Part shown: positions 37,450 through 45,534 of the stretch, piece by piece
Position numbering within the stretch: position 1 is the first letter of the stretch
How the letters are laid out: each line of letters begins with the position of its first letter
Assembly (NCBI RefSeq): GCF_900240995.1
Contig: NZ_LT965954.1
Coordinates: 310,001-374,000, forward strand
From: Bacillus sp. Marseille-P3661
GTDB taxonomy: Bacteria; Bacillota; Bacilli; Bacillales; Bacillaceae_J
DNA: 64,000 nt
Direction: 5' to 3'
Position numbers and translations under genes: made by a program
The notes under the pieces: model-generated
What the model was told of the DNA's origin: nothing
Databases searched by the model: none
The model's input: the letters and a program-made list of their open reading frames with translations, nothing else

Positions 37450-37459
37450 GTTTATCCCC

Positions 37460-38284
37460 CTATTTCTGTTCGAATAGTTCGAGCTTTTCAGTTAGTAAAA
37501 CAGTAACCATTTCGCTAACTTGCTTAGACGAACTTCCTTCCAACAACTTCGCACTTTCTGGTGGTTGTGGTGCCCACATTTTGCCTACAACAGTCGGTGA
37601 TCCCTTGAGACCTAACTGCGAAATATCAACATCAGCAAAATCATCAACAGTCCAGATTACAGGATTATATCTAGCCGCTTTGATCATATTTGGAAGAGGT
37701 GAATAGGAAATTTCATTTATTTCCTTTTCAACTGTTAGTAAACATGGAAGCTTAGCTTTAATAACTTCATAGCCATCTTCAATCTTCCTGTGTACTTTAA
37801 TAGTTCTTTCGCATGCATTAATTTCTTCGATCTTAATAACTTTTGTTACAGGTGGGATATCTAGACGTCTTGCTATTCCAGGTCCTACTTGTCCTGTGTC
37901 TCCATCAATTGCATGCAGTCCACAGATGATTAAATCAACTGTTTCCTCATCAGAGATTTTCTCTAAAGCTTTAAATAGTGCATAGCTAGTTGCTAAAGTA
38001 TCTGCACCAGCAAACCTACGATCAGTTATTAAAAAACCTTTATCTGCACCAATTTCTATACTCTTCTTAATTACCTGAACAGCTTGAGGTGGCCCCATTG
38101 AAAGAACGGATATTTTTCCTCCGACCTGGTTCTTAATCCGCACAGCTGTCTCAACAGCTTGTGCATCAAACGGGTTTAATATGGCAGGGACACCACGTCG
38201 ATCTAAAGTGTTAGTCTTTGGATTGACCTTGATAATTTTTGTGTCTGGTACTTGTTTAACACAAACAACGATATGCATGGACAA
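37460..38284 (-). CDS. fixA: Electron transfer flavoprotein beta subunit FixA
   Basis: A 274-residue EtfB homologue with VCVKQVPDTKIIKV and, in the middle, CGLHAIDGDTGQVGPGIARRL. In FixABCX complexes the FixAB pair takes NADH electrons and splits them between quinone (through FixCX) and a low-potential ferredoxin or flavodoxin. I keep the TTG at 38284 (AGGAG six nt upstream). The ATG at 38278 is also possible. It is the first gene of the operon; a 16-bp palindrome lies just upstream. Confidence 0.92.
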   Translation of the reverse strand: MSMHIVVCVKQVPDTKIIKVNPKTNTLDRRGVPAILNPFDAQAVETAVRIKNQVGGKISVLSMGPPQAVQVIKKSIEIGADKGFLITDRRFAGADTLATSYALFKALEKISDEETVDLIICGLHAIDGDTGQVGPGIARRLDIPPVTKVIKIEEINACERTIKVHRKIEDGYEVIKAKLPCLLTVEKEINEISYSPLPNMIKAARYNPVIWTVDDFADVDISQLGLKGSPTVVGKMWAPQPPESAKLLEGSSSKQVSEMVTVLLTEKLELFEQK

Positions 38285-38681
38285 AACACACTCCTCTCAG
38301 TAGTCAGTGTCAAATAGTTACTATAGTAACTGGACACCTTTTATGAACTATTAGGTATATAATAAGAGCACAAAAAAGTAATTTCTTTTCATACTCTAAT
38401 TACTAGAACGGCGTATTGAAAACGTTTACACTATTGTTTTAGTTTAATCTTGTTGTTACAAAAACTACTGTTGATTCCGATTTCATTGGCTGCAGTTGAT
38501 ATAAAATTTCAAGTATATATTATTTTTAATTGTACATGGCTACACAAGCAATTAAACGTTAAAATATGACAATTTATTGTCTTTTTTTCAAAAACTGCCA
38601 ATTAGAATATTTTTAACTTCTCACGCAAGGTAATTTACTTTTTTTCTTTTTCCATAAGTAAATAACAACTATTCATTGCCC
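38285..38681. other. fixA/ric divergent intergenic region
   Basis: About 400 bp with no frame carrying a ribosome binding site. It holds the fixA promoter region with the palindrome at 38316-38331. The right part is AT-rich and leads into the Fnr-type promoter of ric. Confidence 0.6.
38316..38331. promoter_or_regulatory. Perfect 16-bp palindrome upstream of fixA
   Basis: AGTTACTATAGTAACT, flanked by GTGTC on the left and GACAC on the right, so the dyad extends further with mismatches. It lies about 32 bp before the fixA start, downstream of a possible TATTAT/TATATA -10 region (38355-38362). This position fits a repressor or redox-sensing MarR/DUF24-type operator. Confidence 0.6.
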
Positions 38682-38724
38682 TGTGATTTGAATCACCGAC
38701 AAGTTAGTCTAGATGGTTTATATT
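38682..38724 (+). promoter_or_regulatory. Predicted Fnr-activated promoter of ric/scdA
   Basis: TGTGA-TTTGAA-TCACC (38682-38697) matches TGTGA-N6-TCACA at 9 of 10 positions. The -10 TATATT (38719-38724) predicts a start near 38731, which puts the Fnr centre at -41.5, as in known Fnr-activated Bacillus promoters. There is no good -35, as expected for an activated promoter. Confidence 0.7.
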
Positions 38725-38756
38725 TAAATTACTTCAAATAACAGGAGGTAAATACA

Positions 38757-39467
38757 TTGACAATGTTATTAAAGATAAATAGTGAAATGAATGTAGGGGA
38801 TATTGTAACAGCATTTCCACAAGCAGCTGATCTCTTTAAAAAGTATCGAATAGATTTCTGTTGTGGTGGCAATCAGCCATTAAAGGAAGTAATTAAAGAG
38901 AAAGAGTTAAACGAACAAGAAATTGTAGACCAGTTAAACGACTCATATTCAAAAGCTCAAACTCAAAATGGAAATGAAGTTAATTGGTCAGATGCGTCTA
39001 ATCTCAAAATCATTGATCATGTTATTCACACGCACCATGCTTTTTTAAATGAAGAGTTACCGCAGTTAGGTCAATTTGTTACAAAAGTATACCGTGTTCA
39101 TGGTATGAATCATCCACATTTAGCTGAGGTCTATAATAAATATCACGACCTAAAAAAAGAATTAATAGAACATTTAATTAAAGAAGAACAAAGTGTATTC
39201 CCTTTGATTAAAGATTATGATGAAAATCCTTCTTCTGATAAACTAGAATCCTTAAAGAAAGCCATAATCGAGCTTGAATCAGAGCATGACCAAGCAGGAG
39301 ACTTGCTAAAACAGATTAGAGAGCTTACAAATGATTTCACATTACCTCCTGGTGCTTGTATGACCTACACACTAACATACCAACGATTAGAAGCACTTGA
39401 AACAGATATGTTTACCCATGTACACTTGGAAAATAATATTCTATTCCCTCGTATTCTATCAATGTAA
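38757..39467 (+). CDS. Iron-sulfur cluster repair di-iron protein (RIC/ScdA/YtfE)
   Basis: A 236-residue cytosolic protein that restores Fe-S clusters damaged by nitric oxide or oxidants. The N-terminal ScdA_N domain has FPQAADLFKKYRIDFCCGG. The hemerythrin-like domain has His and Glu iron ligands in HTHHAFLNEELPQL, HPHLAEVYNKYHDL, HLIKEEQSVFP, ESEHDQAG and HVHLENNILFP. The TTG at 38757 is 8 nt after GGAGG, better placed than the ATG at 38763. The Fnr site upstream predicts anaerobic induction. Confidence 0.93.
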   Translation: MTMLLKINSEMNVGDIVTAFPQAADLFKKYRIDFCCGGNQPLKEVIKEKELNEQEIVDQLNDSYSKAQTQNGNEVNWSDASNLKIIDHVIHTHHAFLNEELPQLGQFVTKVYRVHGMNHPHLAEVYNKYHDLKKELIEHLIKEEQSVFPLIKDYDENPSSDKLESLKKAIIELESEHDQAGDLLKQIRELTNDFTLPPGACMTYTLTYQRLEALETDMFTHVHLENNILFPRILSM

Positions 39468-39480
39468 TAGCGAAAAAGAA

Positions 39481-39510
39481 AAGAGCTAGACTTATGTCCA
39501 GCTCTTTTTT
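39481..39510. terminator. Terminator after ric
   Basis: AAGAGCT/AGCTCTT (39481-39487 with 39500-39506) with TTTT following. Confidence 0.87.
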
Positions 39511-39522
39511 GACGTAAATATT

Positions 39523-39726
39523 TTAATAACCATAGTCCCAATCAATTTGATCTTCTTTAAAGCCAATAATATTTACTTTTCCAAGGTTGACCTTTTTGTT
39601 GTTTACGACGCAGTTACATTCTTTACAATTACATTGTTTCTTTATTTCTTCATATTGTTCTTTTTCTACATCCTCAAGTACTAATACATCCTGTTCATTA
39701 CGGTAAAGTACTGCTGTGCCCGCCAT
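39523..39726 (-). CDS. Small Cys-rich protein, unknown
   Basis: 67 residues with CNCKECNC in the middle (about 32-39), a possible metal-binding knot, and a polar C-terminus ending DWDYGY. The ribosome binding site AAAGGTGGCGC precedes the ATG. It converges on ric and shares its terminator. I do not recognise the family. Confidence 0.6.
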   Translation of the reverse strand: MAGTAVLYRNEQDVLVLEDVEKEQYEEIKKQCNCKECNCVVNNKKVNLGKVNIIGFKEDQIDWDYGY

Positions 39727-39971
39727 AACAATAATGCGCCACCTTTCGTTTGTTAAACCATATTTATTTCTAACATTATTTTATGACGATTTAGCGGTTA
39801 TAACTATACACACGTGATAACTTTCACATTTTTGCCAAAAAAATTAAAACATTTTGTTACATCTGTAATAATAGCTGATTAATAGAAAGTTTCTGTTATT
39901 GAAGCATGCTGCTCTATAAAATCATATTATGATTAGCTGAGCCCACACAATTATTGTCTAAATAGAACCTT
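39727..39971. other. Intergenic region, no gene seen
   Basis: AT-rich sequence upstream of the Cys-rich gene and downstream of the small frame at 39972. It has no clear hairpin. Confidence 0.4.
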
Positions 39972-40088
39972 TTAGCTTCGATCATTATAAAGGTCACAAA
40001 TATATTGAATAACTGATTCATTCTCACTTTGTGTTTTAGTTTGCGTTTGTGTTTTCTCCTCAGGTTTAATCTCGACTGCCTTAAGCAT
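39972..40088 (-). CDS. 38-residue hypothetical peptide
   Basis: MLKAVEIKPEEKTQTQTKTQ, then SENESVIQYICDLYNDRS. The composition (Lys/Glu/Gln/Thr) looks coding. AAGGAG lies very close to the ATG (40088), with GGAAGGATG a little further up, so the ribosome binding site is not ideal. The function is unknown. Confidence 0.4.
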   Translation of the reverse strand: MLKAVEIKPEEKTQTQTKTQSENESVIQYICDLYNDRS

Positions 40089-40252
40089 GCTCCTTCATCC
40101 TTCCCTTTTTTTATTTGATTTATTAATATTTTCTGATAATTTTAAACCCGAATGATTCTTTAGTCAACACCCTTTGCAAATATTTTATTTAGGTAATTTA
40201 ATCCATCATGAATATTTTCTTAATATTAAATAAAAGCAATTAGCGAACAAAA

Positions 40253-40284
40253 AAATAAATGGTATCCTTTAGTGGTTACCATTG
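40253..40284 (-). terminator. Terminator after the 62-residue gene
   Basis: AATGGTA-t-CC/GG-t-TACCATT stem. TATTTTTTT follows in the minus direction. Confidence 0.8.
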
Positions 40285-40307
40285 TATTTTGATATTATTT
40301 CTTTGGA

Positions 40308-40496
40308 CTAACTTAATGTCCTTTTATTATCAGTTTGCCAGCCTTCTCTACGGGGAAACAGAGGCCGAGCACCATGACCTTTATATTCCTTTAGATAATC
40401 TTTGAGAGCCTGCTTGACAAGCTTTCCTACTTTTAATTTTTTCTTGTTATTGCATTCTTCCTGGTAATCATATACTTCTTTCTTTAAAATAGGCAT
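40308..40496 (-). CDS. Basic 62-residue protein, unknown
   Basis: Starts at ATG 40496, 8 nt after AAGGTGG. An in-frame GTG at 40508 overlaps that site. The sequence is Lys/Arg-rich (NNKKKLKVGKLVKQALKDYL) with a conserved-looking tail GHGARPLFPRREGWQ. The helix resembles those of small DNA- or RNA-binding proteins, but no family is recognised. Confidence 0.6.
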   Translation of the reverse strand: MPILKKEVYDYQEECNNKKKLKVGKLVKQALKDYLKEYKGHGARPLFPRREGWQTDNKRTLS

Positions 40497-40804
40497 TAGA
40501 CCAACCACCTTATCGCTATTTGTCTACCCATAAATACTTTATATTTGACTTAAAATAACCACCAAGACAATAGCTAACTTTCTTCTACCTTTATTATAAA
40601 CTTTTAAATATAATAATTCATTACTTATAGAAATTATTTAGATCATAACTCGCGCCCAAAATATTCCAAATGGCTTTCTTATAATTTATTGGACATTTAT
40701 TAAATTAACAAAGTTGTCACAATCGAGTCCATTTATCTGAAAATTTTAAATTGTATTATACTTAGCGTTGAGATATCATTAGTAGTAAATATAGTGGAGG
40801 GAGG

Positions 40805-40957
40805 GTGGAAACAATTAAAGCGAAAAAATTTAATTTCAAGGAATTAGTTGAAGCGAACAAGGAGAGCTTGTTACAAGATAAAGAAGCACTAGAAAAAATC
40901 GAAAAAAAAATTGAGGACAAAGCGATCCAAAACGATAAGAAACTTGTCAGAAGTTAA
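40805..40957 (+). CDS. FbpB-like small basic protein
   Basis: A 50-residue frame with the core FNFKELVEANKESLLQDKEA and LEKIEKKIED. This matches my memory of the FbpB family of Bacillus small basic proteins (FEELVxxNKxxLLxDxxxxxKIExR). In B. subtilis FbpB is Fur-controlled and helps the small RNA FsrA spare iron. The GTG start (40805) sits four nt after GGAGG, closer than usual. I could not make out a convincing Fur box. A terminator follows at once. Confidence 0.6.
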   Translation: METIKAKKFNFKELVEANKESLLQDKEALEKIEKKIEDKAIQNDKKLVRS

Positions 40958-40958
40958 T

Positions 40959-40994
40959 AAAGGCAAAAGGTAAACTAATCCTTTTGCCTTTTGT
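40959..40994. terminator. Terminator after the FbpB-like gene
   Basis: A perfect 12-bp stem AAAGGCAAAAGG/CCTTTTGCCTTT (40959-40970 with 40980-40991), then T-rich sequence. It also faces the leftward ktrD. Confidence 0.85.
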
Positions 40995-41006
40995 TTAGTT
41001 ATTGAT

Positions 41007-42371
41007 TTATCCAATAATAATTTTTTCTTTTGGGTAATGATATTTTTCAGGTTTTTCATGGCCACGAATTAAAAACAGAAATGAGAAAATGCCGATTCTT
41101 CCAATAAACATAAGTGCTGATAATACCAATTTTCCTATTGTACTTAATTCAGACGTAATCCCCATCGAAAGCCCTGTAGTACCAAATGCTGAGGATACCT
41201 CAAAGATTAGTGCTAAAATTGGAACGGGCTCTATAGCTGCCAAAATAATTACGGCCACACCGCAAATTATGATAGCAGTTGTAATAACTATAAATGCTCT
41301 TGTTACATCTTGAGGATCAATTTCTCGATGAAATATTTTGATTGAGTTTTTACCTTTTGCATAAAAATAGATACTTAAACACATTATTGCAAATGTAGTA
41401 GTTCGAATTCCTCCACCTACACTCGAGGGCGAAGCACCTATAAACATAAAAATTGCCATCAATAATAAGGTAGGATCTGAAAACTCATTCACATTCATGG
41501 TTGCTAAACCACCACTTCTAGTTGTAACTGATTGAAAAAAAGAATAAAAGAATTTCTCATGCCATGTCATGCCTGAAAAAAAATGATTCCATTCTAATAA
41601 AAGAATAAAAAGGGTACCAAGAATCACCAAAATAGTGAAGGTTGTTGTCGTCACTTTTGTGAATAATGAAAAATTATATGGATAATCCCCTTTATGGGTT
41701 ATGTATTCCTTAATTTCAATTAAAACAGGAAAGCCAATAGCTCCAGAAACGATAAGAACCATCGTGATAAATTGTACAAAATAATCATGTGCATATGGAA
41801 TAAATGATTGTCCGGTTAAATCGAAACCCGCATTAGTCGTAGCACTAACTGAAGTAAATAGACCATGTAAAAAAGCTTCCTGCCAGGTAGTATAATATTT
41901 TAAGAAATACGTTCCTAATATAACTGCACCAATAGATTCGATAAAAATAATTAACCATAGTATTTGTTTCATTAAGTTAACCAATCCTGAAAACGTGGAT
42001 TGGTTATGGTCAATTCTTATGAGTTGCCGTTCTTTAAAACCAATTCGTTTCCCTATAATTAACCAAATAAACGTTCCAAGCGTCATAATGCCTATTCCAC
42101 CCAATTGAAATATAAACATTAAGATAAAGACTCCTGGGATACTAAAAGTGTCAGCGGTAGAGACAACGGTTAGACCCGTTACACTAATAGCACTAACAGC
42201 TGTAAAGAAACCGTCGATAATACTAAGCTCAACTCCAGGCTTATGTGCAATTGGTAAGCAAAGTAATAAAGTAGATATTAACACAGCACTAGCATAAAAT
42301 AGTACTATCAATTGGACTGACGAGAGACCAGCAATTTTTTTTGTGCGCCTCGAAGTTGTATTTTTAACCAT
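41007..42371 (-). CDS. ktrD: Ktr potassium channel membrane subunit KtrD
   Basis: A 454-residue TrkH/KtrB-type membrane protein with four M1-P-M2 repeats. Filter-region segments include AVSAISVTGLTVV, SVSATTNAGFDLTG, SVTTRSGGLATM and SSAFGTTGLSMG, each with the conserved Gly. The sequence follows B. subtilis KtrD closely (for example FIGASPSSVGGGIRTTTFA). It should assemble with the RCK subunit KtrC (4904-5569), encoded 36 kb away. Confidence 0.92.
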   Translation of the reverse strand: MVKNTTSRRTKKIAGLSSVQLIVLFYASAVLISTLLLCLPIAHKPGVELSIIDGFFTAVSAISVTGLTVVSTADTFSIPGVFILMFIFQLGGIGIMTLGTFIWLIIGKRIGFKERQLIRIDHNQSTFSGLVNLMKQILWLIIFIESIGAVILGTYFLKYYTTWQEAFLHGLFTSVSATTNAGFDLTGQSFIPYAHDYFVQFITMVLIVSGAIGFPVLIEIKEYITHKGDYPYNFSLFTKVTTTTFTILVILGTLFILLLEWNHFFSGMTWHEKFFYSFFQSVTTRSGGLATMNVNEFSDPTLLLMAIFMFIGASPSSVGGGIRTTTFAIMCLSIYFYAKGKNSIKIFHREIDPQDVTRAFIVITTAIIICGVAVIILAAIEPVPILALIFEVSSAFGTTGLSMGITSELSTIGKLVLSALMFIGRIGIFSFLFLIRGHEKPEKYHYPKEKIIIG

Positions 42372-42777
42372 TAGTTCTCCCCTAATAATTAATTTATTCT
42401 TTTCTAGTTTACCCTCTCATATTTAATTGTCAATCATCTTCACTTTCATTAATCTATAACAAACTTATCTAAATATGTAATTTGTCCAAATTAGCGCTTT
42501 GCGATGTATATTTAGAATGTAAGCTACATTGCTCTGAATGCAAATCTCTAAATATATAGTTTTTGAAAAAGAACAAGATGAATTGTATCATTCGCGGGGG
42601 CCTGGAACCTGATTTGGAAGTTGAAATAAATAAAAGGGGTGCAAGGAGTTCACTTAAAATGACATGCACAGAATATAAAACTGTGCAAGCCACAGAAAGT
42701 TTGTAACAATTATCATTAATAAATAAAAATCTCTTTAAATATAATAAACTATGTTTCAAAGATTGAATACAAGCTAA
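42372..42777. other. Intergenic region, no convincing gene
   Basis: About 400 bp. A leftward open frame spans most of it but lacks a ribosome binding site and has unnatural composition. A 15-codon frame (42659-42706, plus) has AAGGAG upstream but nothing else to support it. Confidence 0.45.
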
Positions 42778-43149
42778 TCAAGATGAAATGACATCATCTA
42801 ATAGCCATTGATGAGAAGATAAAATTAATTTGGATATGCAATTATGTTTACCATTACGTATTTCAATATACTCCTCTAACTTTTTTTGTACCCAAGGTAC
42901 TACAAACCAATCCTTTTCAAGGATCGCACGATTAACTTCATCTAGTAGTTCTTGGTAAAAATCGATGTCCTCCGCATTATCACCACACTTACATTTGTTC
43001 TTACTTAAATGTTCCTGCATAAAATGAACTGATTTTTCAAGTTCGCTTCTAACACTTTTTAATAAATCAATATCCCAATATTCATGATATAAAAGTGAAA
43101 TACCTTTTAATCCATGCTCATGAGCTAATATACCTTTATTTCTTTTCAT
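42778..43149 (-). CDS. Helical hypothetical protein
   Basis: 123 residues, from the ATG at 43149 with GGGAGGG upstream. It is mostly helical and charged, with a Cys pair (NKCKCGDN, about 52-59) and an aromatic segment (KDWFVVPWVQKKL). No membrane segment or signal peptide is visible. I do not recognise it. Confidence 0.6.
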   Translation of the reverse strand: MKRNKGILAHEHGLKGISLLYHEYWDIDLLKSVRSELEKSVHFMQEHLSKNKCKCGDNAEDIDFYQELLDEVNRAILEKDWFVVPWVQKKLEEYIEIRNGKHNCISKLILSSHQWLLDDVISS

Positions 43150-43318
43150 TAAATCCCTCCCAAATTTTTAGATGAATGATAATATTATATAGTTTTCTGA
43201 AAGTTTTGTCAATTATGAATAAAAAGAAAAGTTGACATGTTGCTATTAGTGACACTAAGACTACCACCTAATCATAGTCTAATTACATAGAGTATAAGTA
43301 AAGGAGGTTCATGCATTT

Positions 43319-43762
43319 ATGTATAAGAAGCCCGGATATATTAATTGGCATTCAAATAACAACATTAATCACTTTCCATATCTTCATCATTACAATAGGT
43401 ATAATGGGCATAATTCTTATTATCACACCAATTATCCACATAGTTATAATTACTTACCTATTAATAGCGTGAAACCTTTAAATCACCATAATTTCAATAA
43501 TTTATCCGGAATAAACCCATACCACCAACATTCATACTATATCCCACCAACACACTTTAATTATCAAGCCAGTATTACTAATCAGCAACAAACAACACCA
43601 ATCCGTCCGCCCGCATATTCTTTGATGTCATACTTTCAGGATAAAAACGGTCAATTGGATCTTGATAAAATGTTGACAACCGTCGGAAAGGTGTCAACTA
43701 CCTTTCAACAAGTTAGTCCACTGTTTAAACAGTTAACTTCGTTGTTTACTAAAGTTAAATAA
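43319..43762 (+). CDS. YppG-like spore coat protein
   Basis: 147 residues with a long His/Asn/Tyr-rich low-complexity N-terminal part (1-95) and the C-terminal YppG signature SLMSYFQDKNGQLDLDKML followed by VSPLFKQLTSLF. YppG proteins are found in sporulating bacilli and are thought to be coat components. The GGAGG lies 11 nt before the ATG. A TTAGTG-a-CACTAA dyad (43246-43258) lies upstream. Confidence 0.78.
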   Translation: MYKKPGYINWHSNNNINHFPYLHHYNRYNGHNSYYHTNYPHSYNYLPINSVKPLNHHNFNNLSGINPYHQHSYYIPPTHFNYQASITNQQQTTPIRPPAYSLMSYFQDKNGQLDLDKMLTTVGKVSTTFQQVSPLFKQLTSLFTKVK

Positions 43763-43836
43763 GTGATCGACAACCAAAAAAGATGTGCCTAAGTTTACTC
43801 ACTTACTGTTAAATCTCAATTTTCCATCTTACCAAA

Positions 43837-43864
43837 AAAAACATCCCTATTGGGATGTTTTTTA
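43837..43864. terminator. Bidirectional terminator between yppG-like gene and patA
   Basis: ACATCCC/GGGATGT with long A and T tracts on either side. Confidence 0.88.
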
Positions 43865-43877
43865 CAGTTTATTAATG

Positions 43878-45041
43878 CTATTTGTATTTCTTTACAAATG
43901 TTTCAATTCGATTAAAAGCTTCTTCCAAAGTGTCCATCGAATAAGCATATGAGATTCGAACATATCCTTCGCCATAAGTTGAAAATGCATCTCCTGGGAC
44001 GACTGCAACCCCTGCTTCCTTTACTAATTTCATCGAAAAATCAAATGATGTCATATTATAATTTTCAATGGAAGGAAACATATAAAAAGAGCCATTAGGT
44101 TCTGCTATATTAAATCCTAAAAACTTTAGGCGTTTATAAGCGTAATTCATTCTTTTCATATACTCGTGTTTCATCGGATCGGCACCATTAATCCCACTTG
44201 TTAACGCCTCTAATGCTGCATATTGAGATATACTTGAAGTACAAGAAACATTATATTGATGAACTTTTAACATATGTTTAGTTATAGCAGCTGGTGCAAA
44301 CACAAAACCAATGCGCCATCCAGTCATTGAATGCGATTTTGATAAGCCATTTATCACAATTGTTTTGTCTCGAAGTTGTGGAAATGATGCAATTGACCGA
44401 TGTTTTCCGTTAAAAACAAGTTCACTGTATATTTCGTCAGATAGTACGAAAATCTCCTTGTCTTTTAATAAATCAACTATTTCTTGCAAGTCGTTTTCAT
44501 CTAACGTCACCCCAGTTGGATTGGAAGGATAAGGCAACACCACGCAACGAGTTTTCTCCGTTAAATGTTTCTTAATCCCACTTGCAGTCAGCTTAAAGCC
44601 TGTATTTCTTGTATCAACATGAATGGGAACTGCACCGCATAATTTAATAAGCGGTTCGTATCCAGGATAAACGGGACCTGGTAATATAACCTCAGAGCCT
44701 TCTTCAAGTATCGTTCTAAACGCTATGTCAATAGCCTGACTAGCCCCAACTGTTGCAATAATCTCGTTTTCCGGATTATAGTTTAACTCATATTTAGTTT
44801 TAACAAAATTAGCTGCCGCTTTACGTAACTGAGGTATACCGGCATTATGTGTATAAGTTGTATAATCATCATCAATAGCGTTCTTACCAGCAATCTTAAC
44901 ATAATCGGGAGTAGGAAAATCAGGTTGGCCAATGGTTAGTGAAATAACATTTTCATATTCTGCAACCAAATTAAAAAACTTTCGAATACCCGAAATTTGT
45001 ATATCATTCACTTTTTGATTAATTAAATGTTCCACTTTCAT
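43878..45041 (-). CDS. patA: Aminotransferase PatA (N-acetyl-diaminopimelate aminotransferase)
   Basis: A class I/II PLP aminotransferase. The sequence is close to B. subtilis PatA: SGIRKFFNLVAEYENVISLTIGQPDF, LPYPSNPTGVTL, and the PLP lysine in INGLSKSHSMTGWRIGF. It transaminates N-acetyl-2-amino-6-oxopimelate between DapH and DapL. The start at 45041 is preceded by AGGGA; ATG 45044 and 45065 are alternatives. In B. subtilis patA is in the ykuQR neighbourhood; here it is about 36 kb from dapHL. Confidence 0.88.
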   Translation of the reverse strand: MKVEHLINQKVNDIQISGIRKFFNLVAEYENVISLTIGQPDFPTPDYVKIAGKNAIDDDYTTYTHNAGIPQLRKAAANFVKTKYELNYNPENEIIATVGASQAIDIAFRTILEEGSEVILPGPVYPGYEPLIKLCGAVPIHVDTRNTGFKLTASGIKKHLTEKTRCVVLPYPSNPTGVTLDENDLQEIVDLLKDKEIFVLSDEIYSELVFNGKHRSIASFPQLRDKTIVINGLSKSHSMTGWRIGFVFAPAAITKHMLKVHQYNVSCTSSISQYAALEALTSGINGADPMKHEYMKRMNYAYKRLKFLGFNIAEPNGSFYMFPSIENYNMTSFDFSMKLVKEAGVAVVPGDAFSTYGEGYVRISYAYSMDTLEEAFNRIETFVKKYK

Positions 45042-45186
45042 CATCCATTCCCTATTAGATTCCACATCTTAAATTATTGTAACATAAAATAAAATGAATT
45101 TTGGACAAGAAGTATTTGTCTATTAAAATTATAGTAGAAGAAATAAGCATGCAAGGCAGGCTCTAGTAGTACCTTTGGTTATGGGT

Positions 45187-45417
45187 TTAGTTTTTAAAAG
45201 CATTAAGCAATGTCGAGCCTACAGTACTATTTTCCAAGTATTTAAGCAAAGAATATGTTTCATTTGGGACACGCAATTTATTAATCTCGCTTATTAACAT
45301 TTCTAGGTAAATGCTAATGTCATAGTTGTTAGTATTATCGATCATAAAAATTGGAACATCAACGATATTTATAGTTTGTCCACTTTCATGCTCTAACTTA
45401 ACTACAGTGAACTTCAT
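45187..45417 (-). CDS. Hypothetical 76-residue protein
   Basis: Starts at ATG 45417 after AAAGGGG. It begins MKFTVVKLEHESGQTINIV and shows alternating strands followed by a helix (LEMLISEINKLRV). There is no signal, membrane segment or Cys. I do not recognise it. Confidence 0.55.
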   Translation of the reverse strand: MKFTVVKLEHESGQTINIVDVPIFMIDNTNNYDISIYLEMLISEINKLRVPNETYSLLKYLENSTVGSTLLNAFKN

Positions 45418-45534
45418 TCTTTTAACCCCTTTAATTATGTTCTCTAACTATGCCTTTATATTAATCTTATTTTATTATAATTCTTTAGCTATTATTAAAC
45501 CACTGTCTAAACTAATCGGAATCACACTTAAAAG

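Noticed and set aside
36421-38284. Ordinary housekeeping etfBA genes
   Set aside because: The direct coupling to fixC and fixX, and the FixA/FixB sequence style, point to a FixABCX complex instead of the fatty-acid-oxidation ETF pair.
38285-38756. Fnr site acting on fixA as well as ric
   Set aside because: The only Fnr-like site is about 400 bp from the fixA start, and no second copy is seen near the fixA promoter.
40741-40804. Possible Fur box before the FbpB-like gene
   Set aside because: TTGAGATATCATTAG has only a partial fit to the 7-1-7 consensus, so I did not annotate it.
42659-42706. 15-codon frame with AAGGAG upstream
   Set aside because: Too short, no context such as an attenuator, and no repeated codon run. 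Not enough to call a leader peptide.
42469-42759. Leftward 96-codon open frame
   Set aside because: No ribosome binding site, Cys/Phe/Ser-heavy composition unlike neighbouring proteins, and no family resemblance. Treated as a chance frame in AT-rich DNA.
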